In this document: piece by piece, positions 22,961 through 36,586 of the stretch
How positions within the stretch are numbered: position 1 is the stretch's first letter
How the letters are laid out: every line of letters begins with the position of its first letter
Assembly (NCBI GenBank): GCA_014871385.1
Contig: CM026431.1
Location: 16,713,657 to 16,777,656, forward strand
Source of the DNA: Ceratodon purpureus
Taxonomy: Eukaryota > Streptophyta > Bryopsida > Pseudoditrichales > Ditrichaceae
DNA length: 64,000 bases
Direction: 5' to 3'
Notes under the pieces: model-generated
Databases searched by the model: none
The model's input: only the letters and a program-made list of their open reading frames with translations
Told to the model about the DNA's origin: nothing
Translations under genes and position numbers: made by a program

Positions 22961-25900
22961 TTAGGTCATTCGGTTTTGAATTTGCCGGTGAGTCTGCACC
23001 AAGTACTCCACATAAGATAATCCCAAAGCAGTCTTGTCTTCCACCAAGCAGTTGAAGAAGAGAATCTCTGCATATTGTAAAAACAAACAACTCAGATAAC
23101 ACCCTCATGCAAAATTGCTCGAACAGTATGTAGTGAATCAGAAAAACGACAGAGGAGACACTCGAGATCCATGTGCTAATATCCAACATTTGACATAACC
23201 TTCAATCATAGAAAACTGAGTAAAAGGAATCGAGATAAAGGTGTTACCTCGAGGGTCACTTCTCTTCAACAGACGTAACCTGCAGAAATGGTTCAAAAAT
23301 CAAAACGTATCAACAAGCAACCTATATTTTCCAAAGGTCTTTGATAAAGAATATAACCCTATTTGCGTGTTCAATAACCAAAAGATAGCGAAGTAATCAG
23401 GCATAACCACAAGGTTATCCAGACCTTAATCCTGCCATCATTGCTAACTCAGACTGCCATAGAAGCTGATGAGTAATTCATTCAGAGTGATATGATTTTC
23501 GAAAGAATAGGATTTTCCAGTACTAGCGTTCTGCAACTCATGACCGAAATGCCACAAAGATGACTCGTTGCTCGTCCTCTAGTGCATCGGCCTAAAAATT
23601 AATTCGCTTATATCTAAAAAAAAACATAATGTGAACATGATTAACCAAGAACAAAGCTCAATCAATCGACAGAAGCAATGATTACCGCAAGTAAGAGCAT
23701 CGTTGACGTCGTATTTCGTTGACTACTTCATTGAGCCTTCTTGATAAATCATTGTCGTAATCTTGAAGAGAGAACTACATCCCCAAACCGTATGCCACCA
23801 TGAGTACAAAACAACATCCCTTTAAGAGATCAAATTCCTAATTTCACTACCCGATTATGTCAGGAAGCAATTACATGGTGTACAATGAAATTACTTAGTA
23901 AGTGTAACAAAGCTAAGCATATTTTTACAATGTATCAAAGAGTCAATAGCAGGCCATTAGAGCAAAAATATGTACCTGACCAACCGCCAACTCATCAATC
24001 GAGTGCACGCCAAAGAGTTGATGCAAGACCTCCCGCGAAGCTTGCAAGTTCACATACAGCAAAGCATCTTCCCCATTTTCAAGCAGGTAGATCCCATCAT
24101 GCTCCAGATTCTCACTTGACAGGGACAATGTGGGTGGAAGTATTGCACCTCCTAAATCCTCCTGCAATGACATAGACCGAAGAGGGATCAAGAGACCAAG
24201 AAAAGATGCCTAACTGAACAAAACACGCCCTTTGCCCGCCCAACAAAGATCTAGAACAAACAATCCATAAAATAGCGAACAGATATAATATAACATAGAA
24301 GTTAAGGACCCAATGCATTAAGAGAGGAACTGACGCATGGAATATCACGCATTATCAAATCAACAAGATTGAAAGAGCAGAAACAATACCTTAGAAGGAA
24401 GGTTGTGCACACCGAACATTCGGGGGTAGACAAGAGGAATAGCCAAAGATGCTGATAGTGAAGCTGCTCGGGTAAGCCAATATGATCTCTCATCGATCCG
24501 CGCATCCGTCCGTAGACCAACACTTTTGGTCAAAGCTGTGGCCCATGATCAATATCAGCAAAATGCGATCGCTATTCCTAGCTACAGGTCATTGAATGCT
24601 TCCAAATGTGAACAAAAATATCATATGTTTCATTGAAAATCAGGTCTGCATACGAGCAATGCTAGATACTTCATGGGTGAAAGTTCAAACATACCCATAG
24701 TATAAAGAGGCAAAAGTTTCAAAGCTTCCGGAAGTATGAGTTGGCCGGAAGATGATGCAGTTGCACAGAACTTGCGATATGTATACAAAATATTCACACA
24801 TTGACCAGACATGCGTTCCCTCTCTTGAGCAACAGGTGTGGTTGTGACATCTTGGGCAGCTGCAAGTCAGAATGGGCCATGCAACATATCAATATATAAA
24901 GTGAAATAAAATCAACATTGTACGTGAAATCGAGATGTGTTGTACTGATGAGCGTCAGCACATGAAAATTGATTGAAAAACTGCTAGATAATTAGATTTG
25001 AGTGCAGAAGTGACCATCCAAATAATATGATAACTGCACGCTGGGAACAAAGAGGCATACTCTGCTTCAAGAAGTGAGTGAACTGAGCATCCAAGTCAGC
25101 TCCCCGGAAAAGGCTGGCTAAAGCAGTCGTGCAAGATAGGGACAACGTGTTCAGCCTGATTCTCCTTTGCCCACTTGTTGTCGTATACAGCAGAGCACTC
25201 TAGATATTAACAGGATTACGTTGTGTCAATGGAAAGTGTACGCTACACCAAGAAATAAGCTCGCAATTCTTAAGAGATAATCCAAAACAATGAAAATGAC
25301 CTCCATAGAAAAAAGATTGCTCAATTTCAGAGCATGATCTATTGCAACAGAGCCGGTGAAGACAATGCAAACCTGAAAGCAGCATTCAGCATTATCTTGA
25401 AACTTATCGTCATGTTTAAAAGTCACCATGATCGTTTTGTCGCAATCAATCTACAGTCATAACGAAGAAACCAAAAGCATTGAAAACTCAATGAAACATA
25501 CATGGTACAGATATCTATGAGAGGTCCAAATATAAGTCCTAAAAATGAAATGAAGACGAAATCATTACTACAGAAATACCACAAAAAATCACTTCCCTGA
25601 CTTCACTAGCTGGCAATGCTTCTGACAATAGTCCAGTAGGCTAAAAGTCTACAAACAAACAGAACCGTAGGATCCATATACAAAGCAACGACCAAAGTAA
25701 AAAGTTAAATAACAATGTAAGGAATCTCACAGCAGGAAGATCCACATCTGTAGGGTTGCGCTTGCAGAAGTTGCCATAATAATCTTGAACTTGTAAACCC
25801 TAAACTCACAGAAATTCCAGTTAGACCACATAAGCAATGAAAAGACCTAGGCCCTAAAACAGTACATGTAAAAAGAAACAATTACCTCTCCAAAATCAGA

Positions 25901-28900
25901 AAGTCAGAAATTAGAGATAATCGGGAACTAAAAATTTCTAGAAACAACACCATATCATGCAAAGAAAAATCCACCATCAAGAAATCAGACGCACATTACT
26001 ACATCGCACTCGCATGACACATTCCAGGCCTTGTGGTCGGGTCACATTCCATCGTAGATCATTGTCCAGCTTTGCAGAGTCGACATTAGCTTGGAACTCA
26101 TGGTAGTAATAGATCTGAAAATCCACACGAACATATCGATTATTTAAAATGATCGAAGACCTAGTTCAATTCGTATCCTCCCCTGAAAGTTAAGCAATTG
26201 GTAATCAGGGGTTTTCATATCCTTACAATCAGTTCACGCCAACAATTGGATTTCAACAACGAGCAATTCGCTCCATAAGACGACCATCCATGCATGACAA
26301 TGCTGCAGTAGGTCTAAATCGCGCTACAGGAAGGAAGTGACAATGCAAGATATTCGGAAGACAAGAAACTTTCCCTAAGAACATGGGTGTGAGAACACTC
26401 CATTCATATCAGATAACACTCCACACTAGCAATTCGGAAGAAAAATGTACCTGGCCTCCAGTTGAACGTGGGATAACAGCCAAAGATGCAATGTCCACGT
26501 AGTTTTGTGTTGTCAAAAATAAGTCCACACAAACCTGCCACAAAGATGTCGAAAAATGGAATGCACATCAATACAGTAAACATAACAATAATCTACAAGC
26601 ACGCTATGAAGGCAGGTCCACTTTATATTCTTCATATTAGCTTTTACATAAGACATCCCCGAAATTTCAAGTCCAGCATTCCATGAGCATAAACGTAAAG
26701 ATAAAGCCGCAAAGTCTACCTGGAACTCAGCTAGCTCAAGTGCCATAGTCCTAAGAACTTTGTCCGAAGCCTGCAAAAGCTTTTGGGCCTCCTGCATAAA
26801 ATCAAATAACATAAATGAAATAAAAACACTACTTAGATATTAGAATAACACAATAATATCCGGACATAAACTGAGACTCTGGTACAAACACATATACCAA
26901 CCAATCAAATTGCTGCCCTGTCTCTAATTCCAAAATACAACCTCTGAAAATGCAATTTACCACATCTGGTGTGCAGAAGTCAGAGAAAATGAGAATGTTG
27001 AAAATTACCTTTTCATTAATTTTCCCCTCGCCCTCTCGGGCTGACAGTGCACCAAATCCAACAGATGGCAAAACTGCATAAAATTCACGAATTCCACAAT
27101 AAAGTTAACAGTCATTCATACCCGTCAATACTGCAAGTGACTATTTTATGCAGGAAAAGAGAAAGAAAATAGAGTTAAGATCGCACTGAAAAGAATTGAG
27201 TAGACAAATCAAATGGACCTGTTTGGAAAACGAGAAGCTTCCCTCCTGTTGCCTTCATGGCCAAATATGCACCCTGGAGGATACACATACAAATCAGCAA
27301 ATCAATACGAAGACCGATTCAGAAAATTAATCCATTTCTTCTCAAAAACAAATTTACAACTTTGTTGTTAAATGAGTCCACTCATTTCATTCTCTCAGCA
27401 AAAAGATAAAGTACAAATTAAAAGCACTTTCTGGAGGACAGCACAAGCAACCCGGAATTAAAATCCTCACAACGAACAAGCATACTGTTGTATCTGGCGT
27501 TACTAACTATAACAGCAATATTTAGCGTCCAATTTCGTAAGTCAACCAGAGGATTAACCAACCTTGACAGCAGCTCCAAAAGCAGATTCTGGAATGCGAT
27601 TGTTTTGAAACATGCTGGGGATAGTCTCAAGAAGTTGCTCCAAACGTTCTCGTACCTAACCATATTGAGGAGAGAACCAAAAGCATCAAACACGCGTTGA
27701 TCCCCGCACAAGGAATATAAAGCTTTCAAACAACAGGTCAATGGTTTTTCCGGTTCAATTAAAATTTTACACAGTAATAATTTGTAATTAAAGAAGCAAG
27801 TATTTACCTCTATTATAGGAACAAGCAGGTCAGTCTGACGAGGAGTGTATACATCTTGTATATCAGGAACGACCAGCATCGATGGCTGCAACCAAGTAAA
27901 CAATTGCCCTCATAAGCACAAGCTCGCACTCGGTAACAGTGTCGACACGGAATCAAGTCTAGCACTTTACAAGAAATGGACGACAGTAATACGGAAAAGA
28001 TGGTGACACACCCGAAAGAATGTGTGCAGACTTCCCAGCGTGAAAATAATTGATCAATTTTTAATTTTTGGTATTTAAAATCAGAATTCAACAGAAGAAT
28101 ATTCAAGAAATATGTATCATAGAAAGATAGAGGGGACCTCCTCAACAATAAACAAACTCCTACTCATCAAACCTTTCCAACAAATTACAACGAGGACATA
28201 GTTAACAAGGGTAAGATGTTCTAATAACTCGGAAAATTTACATGATTGAAAAATCACATGCACATTCTCACCGTCTGCAAATTCTTGTTTAAGTTGTAGA
28301 AGTGCACAGTGGAGTCAAAGGTCGCAATGCCTACAAGTGTCCGAGGGTCATCCTGTCGACATAATGAAAAACATTATTATTACCAGCACATTGTCACCCA
28401 TCCGAGCTGCCTCGCTCATATGGTTTTCTAAATCCCACACTAATAGTACATAAAATTTAAAAGTACAAAAGGTCTTGGTGGTTAGAGAACTAAGATGCAT
28501 TCAACCTAAGAGTAGCACACGTGCAAGCCGTCTCAAAAGAAGCGATATGCGATCAGTATTCTAGTATTCTATGATTCCAACGAGCAAGATAAAGACTTCA
28601 GCTCATAAGGGCAAATCAATGCATCGAATGGAACATGTAGAAGTCTTACTCCAAGGTCTCCAAGGGCACGGTTGATGGCATTGCAGGCTGATGTAACTGC
28701 TCCTGTGGACACGGCATTCATAGATACATCTACCAAGAAGAAGAACACTTGTGGCATTGGAGGCCGAACCTACACGCATGCACAAAACCAGTGAGTAACT
28801 TCATTCTAAACTGAAGCAAAACCGCGATATCGACAGCCAGTGAAGGGCCATTAAAGTCAGCACTTGGGTATATACCATGTACTCTTTAGGAGCAACAAAC

Positions 28901-31900
28901 TCAACAGTGCCTCTCGCCAGCTCAGGCCTCATATCTGCATCTCTCCTTCTCCCATCTGGTCCCAGATTGCATAGATAATCTCGTGGAGTTTCACTGGTAT
29001 GACCTGTTCGTAGACAAGCCATCATAGTGAGCAAAACATCTAACGCAAACAACTGTATTAAGCATATTCTGACCAAAAGTTACACGCACCTACGAAAGCT
29101 GTAGACAAAGTGATACAAAACTTAGGAGCAGAAAATGTAATTTCGTAAGGGAGTTGCAACGAATGCATATTAGCAAAACTCCGTTTAAATGCCAATTTGC
29201 AAGATACCACCAAAATCCCCAAGGTAAAAACTTACCACACAAGTTGCAAATGAAGCGGCGACCCTGATCGATGAACCTCATAAAGGGATTGATGTAGGCT
29301 TTGCAGTGGGGTGCTAAACACCGAACTGGTCCACTCTCTCCAAAATCCACAATCTACCAGTCAATATTTCCACAACCTGGCGTCAGAGTCCGAATAGAAA
29401 AATAGACAAACTTCAAAATACCGCACAACAAACAATGTTGCTTCGACTGACTACCAAACACTTTCTCAGGTTAGCCTGGCTACTGTTTTTTGATCTGATA
29501 AAGACCTCTTCCAAAAACGCTTGGATTCCATGCATGCAATGTGTCTCTTGAAAGCAAAAATGTCAATCTGATAACTCTAAAACTCCATCGAATACCTGTA
29601 TAGGCTCCTCAGACGGGTCTGGGAGAGCAAGAGGTTGCACCATTACTGCCAAAGGCATTCCAGAATTGGACAACAAGTCTCCAGAGCATGGTATCTGTAA
29701 TCATGAGCAGAAAGAGGTTAAGGAAGATAAACCAACCTCAAATATTCACATTCAAAATGAAGGGTCATCAAATCCAACGCGGAACATTATCAAAACTACA
29801 ATTGAAGAAGCATTAAAACAAGCAAATGCCCAGTTTTTAAAAATCATGGCCAAGAAATGAATATCCCAATAACTAGTACAAAATAGTCTTGCACACGTGA
29901 TGGAGCTAGTTCACAAGCAATTCTCGAAGATTGATAACACCACCACACCTGGTTCAAAGTGCACCGCATAAATCGTGGACTGCAATTCCCAGTATCTCTC
30001 ACAACAAAATGCGTCGTAGCGGACTGAAACACAGAGAGCAACGAAGTTAGATGGACCCATAATAAACCATAGGCCAACTCGAATTTTGCATCTAATTGAT
30101 TAACGGAAAGGGTACGAGTATCGTACGAGTGGTCATTTGGTTCAATAACCAATTCGCTGAGTCAAGATGGTAGAGCAAAAAGTAAAGGTTCGATGAATAG
30201 TACCGGAGGTAAGTTTGCCGAGCCATTCACACGTGTATCGAACTGCAAAGGTGACGCTGTCGACTGTGGACGTGGAATCTGGTTAGGATCGATTCGAGAC
30301 GCAGATCCTGGCTGACCACCGGCGGGTGACCCTGGCTGCGACATGGTCTGCAACCCTGGAGCCATGCCCCCTAGCATAGGCGGCTGTCCAGCATGCAGTT
30401 GCTGCGGAGCACCAGGCATAGGTGGCATCGAACCCTGACAATTACCATTACCACCGAAATGAGGGGCACATACAGAAACTGAAACCAGATTCACGATTGA
30501 GAGTCGGAATGAACATGGTAACTCACACTGATTTTCTTGAAGATTACATTCACAGCTATCGACTATAGCTTCCATAGGCCTACGACATACTTAACAAGTT
30601 CTCGAAATCTGAGGCCCAATCAAATAAAATAAAAATATGCTAGGAAAACTCACACTTGGAGGTTGGCCAGCGTAGGCCTCTGGATACACACGCCTCTGAG
30701 GAGTGGGCCACGACGGTGGAGTCGTGTAAGGAGGTCCCGACAATGATTGACTGGGTGCAGAAAAACCAGTAGGACCCGGGGGACCAGTGGGGTGTTGATT
30801 TATCGGCCCCATAGACATCCCTTGTAACTGTTGCGCAAGTGGTGCTACAGCAGGTGACCCCTGCAAATTGTGCATGGGTCTGTACAGGGGCTCAGGTTGT
30901 CCCATAGATTGCCTGGGACCCTGCCCAGGTAACTGATTAATGCTCCCAGAGAACTGTCCCGAAGGAGGACCTTGAGGAGGTCCATTCGCAGGAGCTTGTT
31001 GGTATGAGAAGCTAGGAGGGCCCATGGGAGGACCAGCAGGAACACTAGACGGAGGAACTTGGTTACCAGGTTGTGGGTATGAGAAGGAAGGAGGACCCGT
31101 GGAGGGACCAGTTGGGGCGCTAGGTGAAGAAACTTGGTATGGTCTCGTTGATTGAAAAGCTGGAGCCGGTTGGGGCTGAGAAAATGCTGGCCTGCTTGCA
31201 GCAACAGGAGGACCGCCAGCCGCAAACGCTCCAGGGCCTCCATATGGTCCTGCGTATCAAAACCCTTGTGAGAAGCTGAAAATCACGACACACACTGAAA
31301 GTCGGCAAACTGATGTTTCAAAGTGGTACTTTTTTTTACTTATCCCACGGAGCCTCTATTTAAAAGCAACAGCCTTCATAATAGGTCATACTTTAAGAGA
31401 TTCAATCACTGTATGTACAACCCAACCCAAAAAACCACATCTACAAAACGCAGATTACCCATACGATATTCAGACCCGCAGGTGGATGACAAGCAGAAAC
31501 ATCAACCGCGGACAGAACGTAACTTCGTCAATCCAAGTTTACTACAATAAATACCCATATACTATCATCAGATCACGAAACAGAAATTTCCTACATGGTC
31601 GATGTTCGAGTCCTAATAATAAAAAGTCCAGCACAATCGCACTTGTGGCTACATCGTGACATTGCACCACAAATGGTGACATTTGAGATGATTGCTTGCA
31701 ATAAATCATCACCTTCTTCAGACAACAATCATTCCGAACTTCCTAGTTTCTACCCAAAGTTAACCTACTGTCACCGGTACTGGCCGGCAAAACCGCACTT
31801 CTATAGTCATGTCGCTCTCACCAAAACTTGCGCGATACCGGTGTCAGGAAACCCCATTAACACCAGGTGTTGGTCTTTCGTCTCTGTGCTAGGAATTTCA

Positions 31901-32520
31901 CTGACAAATCTATCCTTCACTTCCAAATGCGAGTTCTCACGTCATTACAGTACGTTGTTTTAACAACTAAAATTTAGATGCGTACGAAAAATCCGGGAGG
32001 GACAATAGTCATAGTTGAACTTAGTCATAGACGACTGACCTGGAGGAGGCCCTGTCATTCCTCGGGGAGCATTAGCAGAAGGATTGGTTGGTTGGGGGGC
32101 TTGGGGTCTCATTTGAGGAGGACCTCCAGCTGGAGGACCCCCGTAGCTCCGATTCGCCAAAGGGCTCTGCCCAAGAGGAGCTGCGATAGGAGGCGGTCCT
32201 GGAGGGCCGGAACCTAGAGAGGGCCTGGCCATCGGCCCTCCAGGGGGTCCTGCCCAAGGAGGTCGTGCCGCGGGAGGCGGGGTGCCATATGGAGGTCCGG
32301 GAGGACCTGGAGGCCTCATAGGAGCTGTGTTGCCATACTGTGATGGAGGCGGCCCTGGTGGAGAAGGGCCCCTCATTCCAGGCTGCATTGGTGTGGTTCC
32401 TTGAGCATACTGACCACCAGGGGCCCCAGGGTATGACTGCATATTTTGAGAGGCATAACCTGTAGGCTGAGTTCCTTGAGGGTACTGGCCGGGGGCTGAC
32501 CACTCACCCTCTCTCCCCAT
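22961..32520 (-). CDS. SEC24: COPII coat subunit Sec24 (plant Sec24B/C type)
   Basis: 25 exons (minus): 32520-32040, 31249-30654, 30434-30204, 30023-29949, 29694-29596, 29353-29236, 29003-28876, 28769-28650, 28352-28272, 27885-27808, 27655-27563, 27273-27219, 27073-27009, 26791-26720, 26534-26451, 26114-25995, 25799-25731, 25450-25373, 25199-25061, 24859-24695, 24535-24390, 24161-23976, 23774-23686, 23279-23248, 23067-22961; 1168 aa, close to Arabidopsis Sec24B/C. A Pro/Gly/Gln-rich N-terminus (about 1-440) is followed by the zinc finger (506-533), the trunk ([23 protein letters not shown]), beta-barrel and helical parts ([35 protein letters not shown]), and the C-terminal gelsolin-like part ending [18 protein letters not shown]. 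Sec24 with Sec23 selects cargo into COPII vesicles at ER exit sites. The first zinc-finger pair is spaced CX4C, which is odd. Exon 24 is a 32-nt microexon. Confidence 0.96.
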
Positions 32521-34211
32521 GGTTGTTTTAGTCAGCAAAGAAAGGCAACCAATAACCTGTTGACCACACACGAAGTGAGGAGTTACACGAGCTCAAACCA
32601 TCAATCGACAGCAGGTCAGTTTCAATCGACTAACAGGAAGGCAATGGAATCCCAATTAATACGTACCTACAAATTCATGTATGGGTCGACCGACACCAAA
32701 TGCCTGTTTCCAACACATCAGAGAGCACAAATCAGAATTTTCCATTAGAATTACAATTCCAAGGCCCAAAATTGAGCGTCACAGAAACTCTACGGACACC
32801 TTTGCCTCAACCCCTTACAGCCCCTCGACGTCCAAACCGAGCACGATTGTAGAACTTAGGGCAACAGAAGCCATCATCCTTGATATCCGAGGGTGTCAGA
32901 TACACCAGGGCCTAATGCTTGATAGATTGACAAAACCCCGAACATGAAACATACTCTTTGACAAACTACACAAGTCAATTTTCAAGTGCAATCCGATTAG
33001 TGCACACCCGTTGGTCAGACACAATCCAACCTAATTGCCGCGAGCCACTGATCCAACCCCAGAATTGCGAATTGCAACTCAGATGCCACTCACCCCAAGC
33101 TAAACCTGGTTCACCTCTTCTAATTTCCATCGCACCTTCCATCCGATGGTCTGAGTCTCAGTTCGAATTCCACACCTAAAAGCCTTCGCAACTGCTTCTG
33201 TGCGGCCAGCTACCTTCGTATTCTCAATTTCGAAAATTGCTTCCTCACATGTGACTAAGTTAGCCGCTCACGGCACCATAATCAGGGGGAGGAAAGTAAG
33301 GAAAGGACCGAATAGAAATGGAAGGAGAAAAAACCAATGGAAAAAAAGACGCACACATCGACTCTGACTCTTTCTGACTGGTGAGAGGAAACCCATACGA
33401 GTCGATCCCCTAGTACCTGGCGCAGCATTCCGACCAAATAGGGACGAGGCAGCCGATAAATACACGGGAACCACAGGAGAAAAAACAACAGCGAAAGTCC
33501 ATCTAAAAGAATCAATCAAACTAGAAGATCACCAGTAAAGAAACAGGTTCGATCAGAATGCACGTATCATGTTGATGAGCACGAGGCAAGCAATTGTGCC
33601 ACGCGCAGCAGGGAAGCGGGACCTTGGACCTATTCAAAACGAAGAAACTTCACCCGCGAGAGCGACAATAGAACGATCCTGTGTTACACTGTGATTTCAA
33701 AACCCTCACTCCAAAACCAACGATCGATTGATACTTGCTCCAAAACCCTATCAGCAAGCTACCAGTAACAACTACAATTGCTCAAAGAGGTGCAAGAAAG
33801 GATCATCAACAAGTTCACCCCCAAAGTTTCGAAAAAAAGCGCACCCGCGGCTGTAGAAGCAAAAAAATGCGATGGATGCAAGCCATGCGGACAGATCCAT
33901 GTAAAAGCTGAATGCGAGGCCAAACCCCGAAGCGGAAGAGCGAAGGATTGGAAGTGCAGGTGGAAAACCTAATTGCGGGGAAAGAGAGAAGGAAGTGGAC
34001 AAACCTTTTTCCCCAATGGCGCAGGTGAGGAGGGGGAGTGGAGGAAACCCTAGTGCAGGCTGGAGATGCCTGCGCACGCCGTGGCAATGTTGATGTAGAA
34101 TGAAGAGCACAGACAGACAGACAGCTGCGTAGAGGAGGGGAGGGAAGGGAGGGATGTGTGTTTGCGTGGAGTGATGGCACCTTGAGTGGAGGATGAAGCA
34201 CACGGAGAGGC

Positions 34212-34265
<54 letters not shown>

Positions 34266-34802
34266 CAGTGTAGGCGTGGATCGAGAGAGGGCGGAGAGCA
34301 GAGAGCAGAGCAGAGAGCAGAGCAGAGCAGAGTGCCTTTGCCGAAGTCCTTCTCCGGAGAGGGAGGCGACCCGCACACAGCACGCAGCCACGCCACAGTT
34401 GTTGCAGCAGTGCAGTGCACTGCGTCTGGGCCTCCCCATTCCCTCCACGGGTGCCCCCCCCCCGGCACCCGAGCTCCGGCTCCCCCTCCCGACGACTTGG
34501 CCCCCTCCCCTGAGTCCTCCTCCCTTTCCATCCACCCGAGCATTCATCCACACGTCCTCCCTTTCATCCATGCCTTCTTCTCTCCATCCATTTCCCCCTC
34601 TATTCATTCATTCATTCAATCGTCATCGTCAATAAAGCCAGTCCCAGTCAGTCCTTCCGTTCCCTCCCTCGCATGACTGCCTCATGACTCATCGCCTCCC
34701 CCTCATTGGTCCCCTTCCTCCAGGTATCATCACTTTTATAAATTTCATATTCTGTTTAATACTATTATCAAGTCCATACATTCTCAAGTTATTTCTACCA
34801 AG
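32521..34802. promoter_or_regulatory. Sec24 5' leader and upstream region
   Basis: No protein gene is supported. Sequence upstream of the Sec24 ATG probably contains a leader exon or exons and leader introns, but I could not define them. 33960-34680 is strongly polypurine on the plus strand and then polypyrimidine, with a (GA)n tract at 34216-34266. It looks like the promoter/leader of the minus-strand gene. Long open frames here (runs of Ser/Leu or Glu/Arg) are artefacts of the repeats. Confidence 0.45.
34216..34266. repeat. (GA)n microsatellite
   Basis: About 25 GA units with one interruption (GAAAGA) lie in the presumed Sec24 upstream region. Confidence 0.95.
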
Positions 34803-35201
34803 ATGAATGAATGAATGAATGAATGAATGAATGAATGAATGAATGAATGAATGAATGAATGAATGAATGAATGAATGAATGAATGAATGAATGAATGAAT
34901 GAATGAATGAATGAATGAATGAATGAATGAATGAATGAATGAATGAATGAATGAATGAATGAATGAATGAATGAATGAATGAATGAATGAATGAATGAAT
35001 GAATGAATGAATGAATGAATGAATGAATGAATGAATGAATGAATGAATGAATGAATGAATGAATGAATGAATGAATGAATGAATGAATGAATGAATGAAT
35101 GAATGAATGAATGAATGAATGAATGAATGAATGAATGAATGAATGAATGAATGAATGAATGAATGAATGAATGAATGAATGAATGAATGAATGAATGAAT
35201 G
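34803..35201. repeat. Perfect (GAAT)n microsatellite, about 100 units
   Basis: ATGA/GAAT repeats run for about 399 bp with no interruption that I can see. Because 4 and 3 share no factor, the minus strand reads FIHS repeatedly with no stop, which creates a spurious long open frame. Such a long uninterrupted array suggests recent expansion. Confidence 0.98.
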
Positions 35202-36555
35202 GCACAGTCTTTTTTTAAGCCATTTCATCTTGTCATCCAAGATGTCAATTGGTTTCTATTAAACAAAGTCAACTCCAACGTCTAACCTCTCAATTTTTAT
35301 ATTAGAAATTCATTGCCTTCCATTAAGCCTATAAGGCTTCACTTTTAAGGAGTTTTTGAGCCAAAGGCCATGGTTTCTTGAGCAAAAAATGACAACCAAT
35401 TTTTGAATGATCAATTTTTTTTTTTAAGAGGGCAAATTTAATGAATTGTGTATCAGAAGACAAGGTTCTTGGGCTATTAAATTATGGTCATACTCAGCAA
35501 GCACTGTAGTCAAGTTCCATTAATCAACTCTACTACAATCATTACCACCTATCTATGTTAATCCATAATAAGCTGAAATTCTATTCGTTCTAAACATGAA
35601 ATTTTTTTCCAAAATTATTTCTACATATTCTTCATTAGTTTTACAATTTCTCTAATGTTCTCTAAGTATTTGATCTTTTAGAATTTGCAATAACTTTACA
35701 AAAATTTATCTCATAGATCTTGGCCTTTGGATTGGCATTTAAAGCTTCATACTATAAGCCGACCAAAGGTTTTAGTTTTTTTTATTTTTTTTATTTTTTT
35801 TATTTTTTTTATTTTTTTAATACTAGATAAGGCTTTGTATTCTTACCTTGGTTTGGTCTAAAAATTTGATGATTGGTCTCTCAACCCACTTATAGTTTGA
35901 AGTGACCTTCAACCTTAACCTCTAAATTCCTTGAACATTTTTCATCAATACCATCCCAAAACTACCATTTCTAAACAAAGGGATAAAAGAACCAAAACAA
36001 ATTTATTTTTTGCATTTTCAGTTGTAAGATCTTGCCTCGAATCACTAGAAGATCATGTGTAAATAGATTCATCAAATATAAGCAAGTAATCAAAAGATTA
36101 TAGAAATTGAAGTAATAAACATTAATTTTTTTCTATCTTATCCCAACAAGATCAACAGATTTTGACTACTATTGGTGTCAAATTTTTGCAGTGCATAAGA
36201 TTCAAATATAATATCAATACAAATTTACATATTAATTTTTTGTAACCCCAAATTGTAGACTTTTCAAAAGAGTGTAGCACTCTAAATAAATAAATAGATA
36301 TAAGGGTTCATATTATTGTTAATCCTCAAAAAAAAAAAATCTAAAATTACTTTGTTATAAAATTAGAATCCATTTGGTCAAAACAAAGGTTTATACATAC
36401 TCTTAAAGTAGAAAAATAAAAAATTCAAAAAATAAAAACAATAATTCCCTATCTTTGATAAAATGAATATTTTTAAAAATAATTGCATTTCTACCAAAAA
36501 GGTTAAAAAAAAATTAACTCCTTATGGAATGAATTTTTCTCACAACAACTTTTGG

Positions 36556-36586
<31 letters not shown>

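Noticed and set aside
33772-34607. Long Ser/Leu-rich minus-strand frames upstream of Sec24
   Set aside because: They arise from the (GA)n tract and CT-rich leader; residues are repetitive and match no family.
34689-35240. Long open frame of repeated FIHS residues
   Set aside because: It is the translation of the (GAAT)n microsatellite in a frame with no stop, not a gene.
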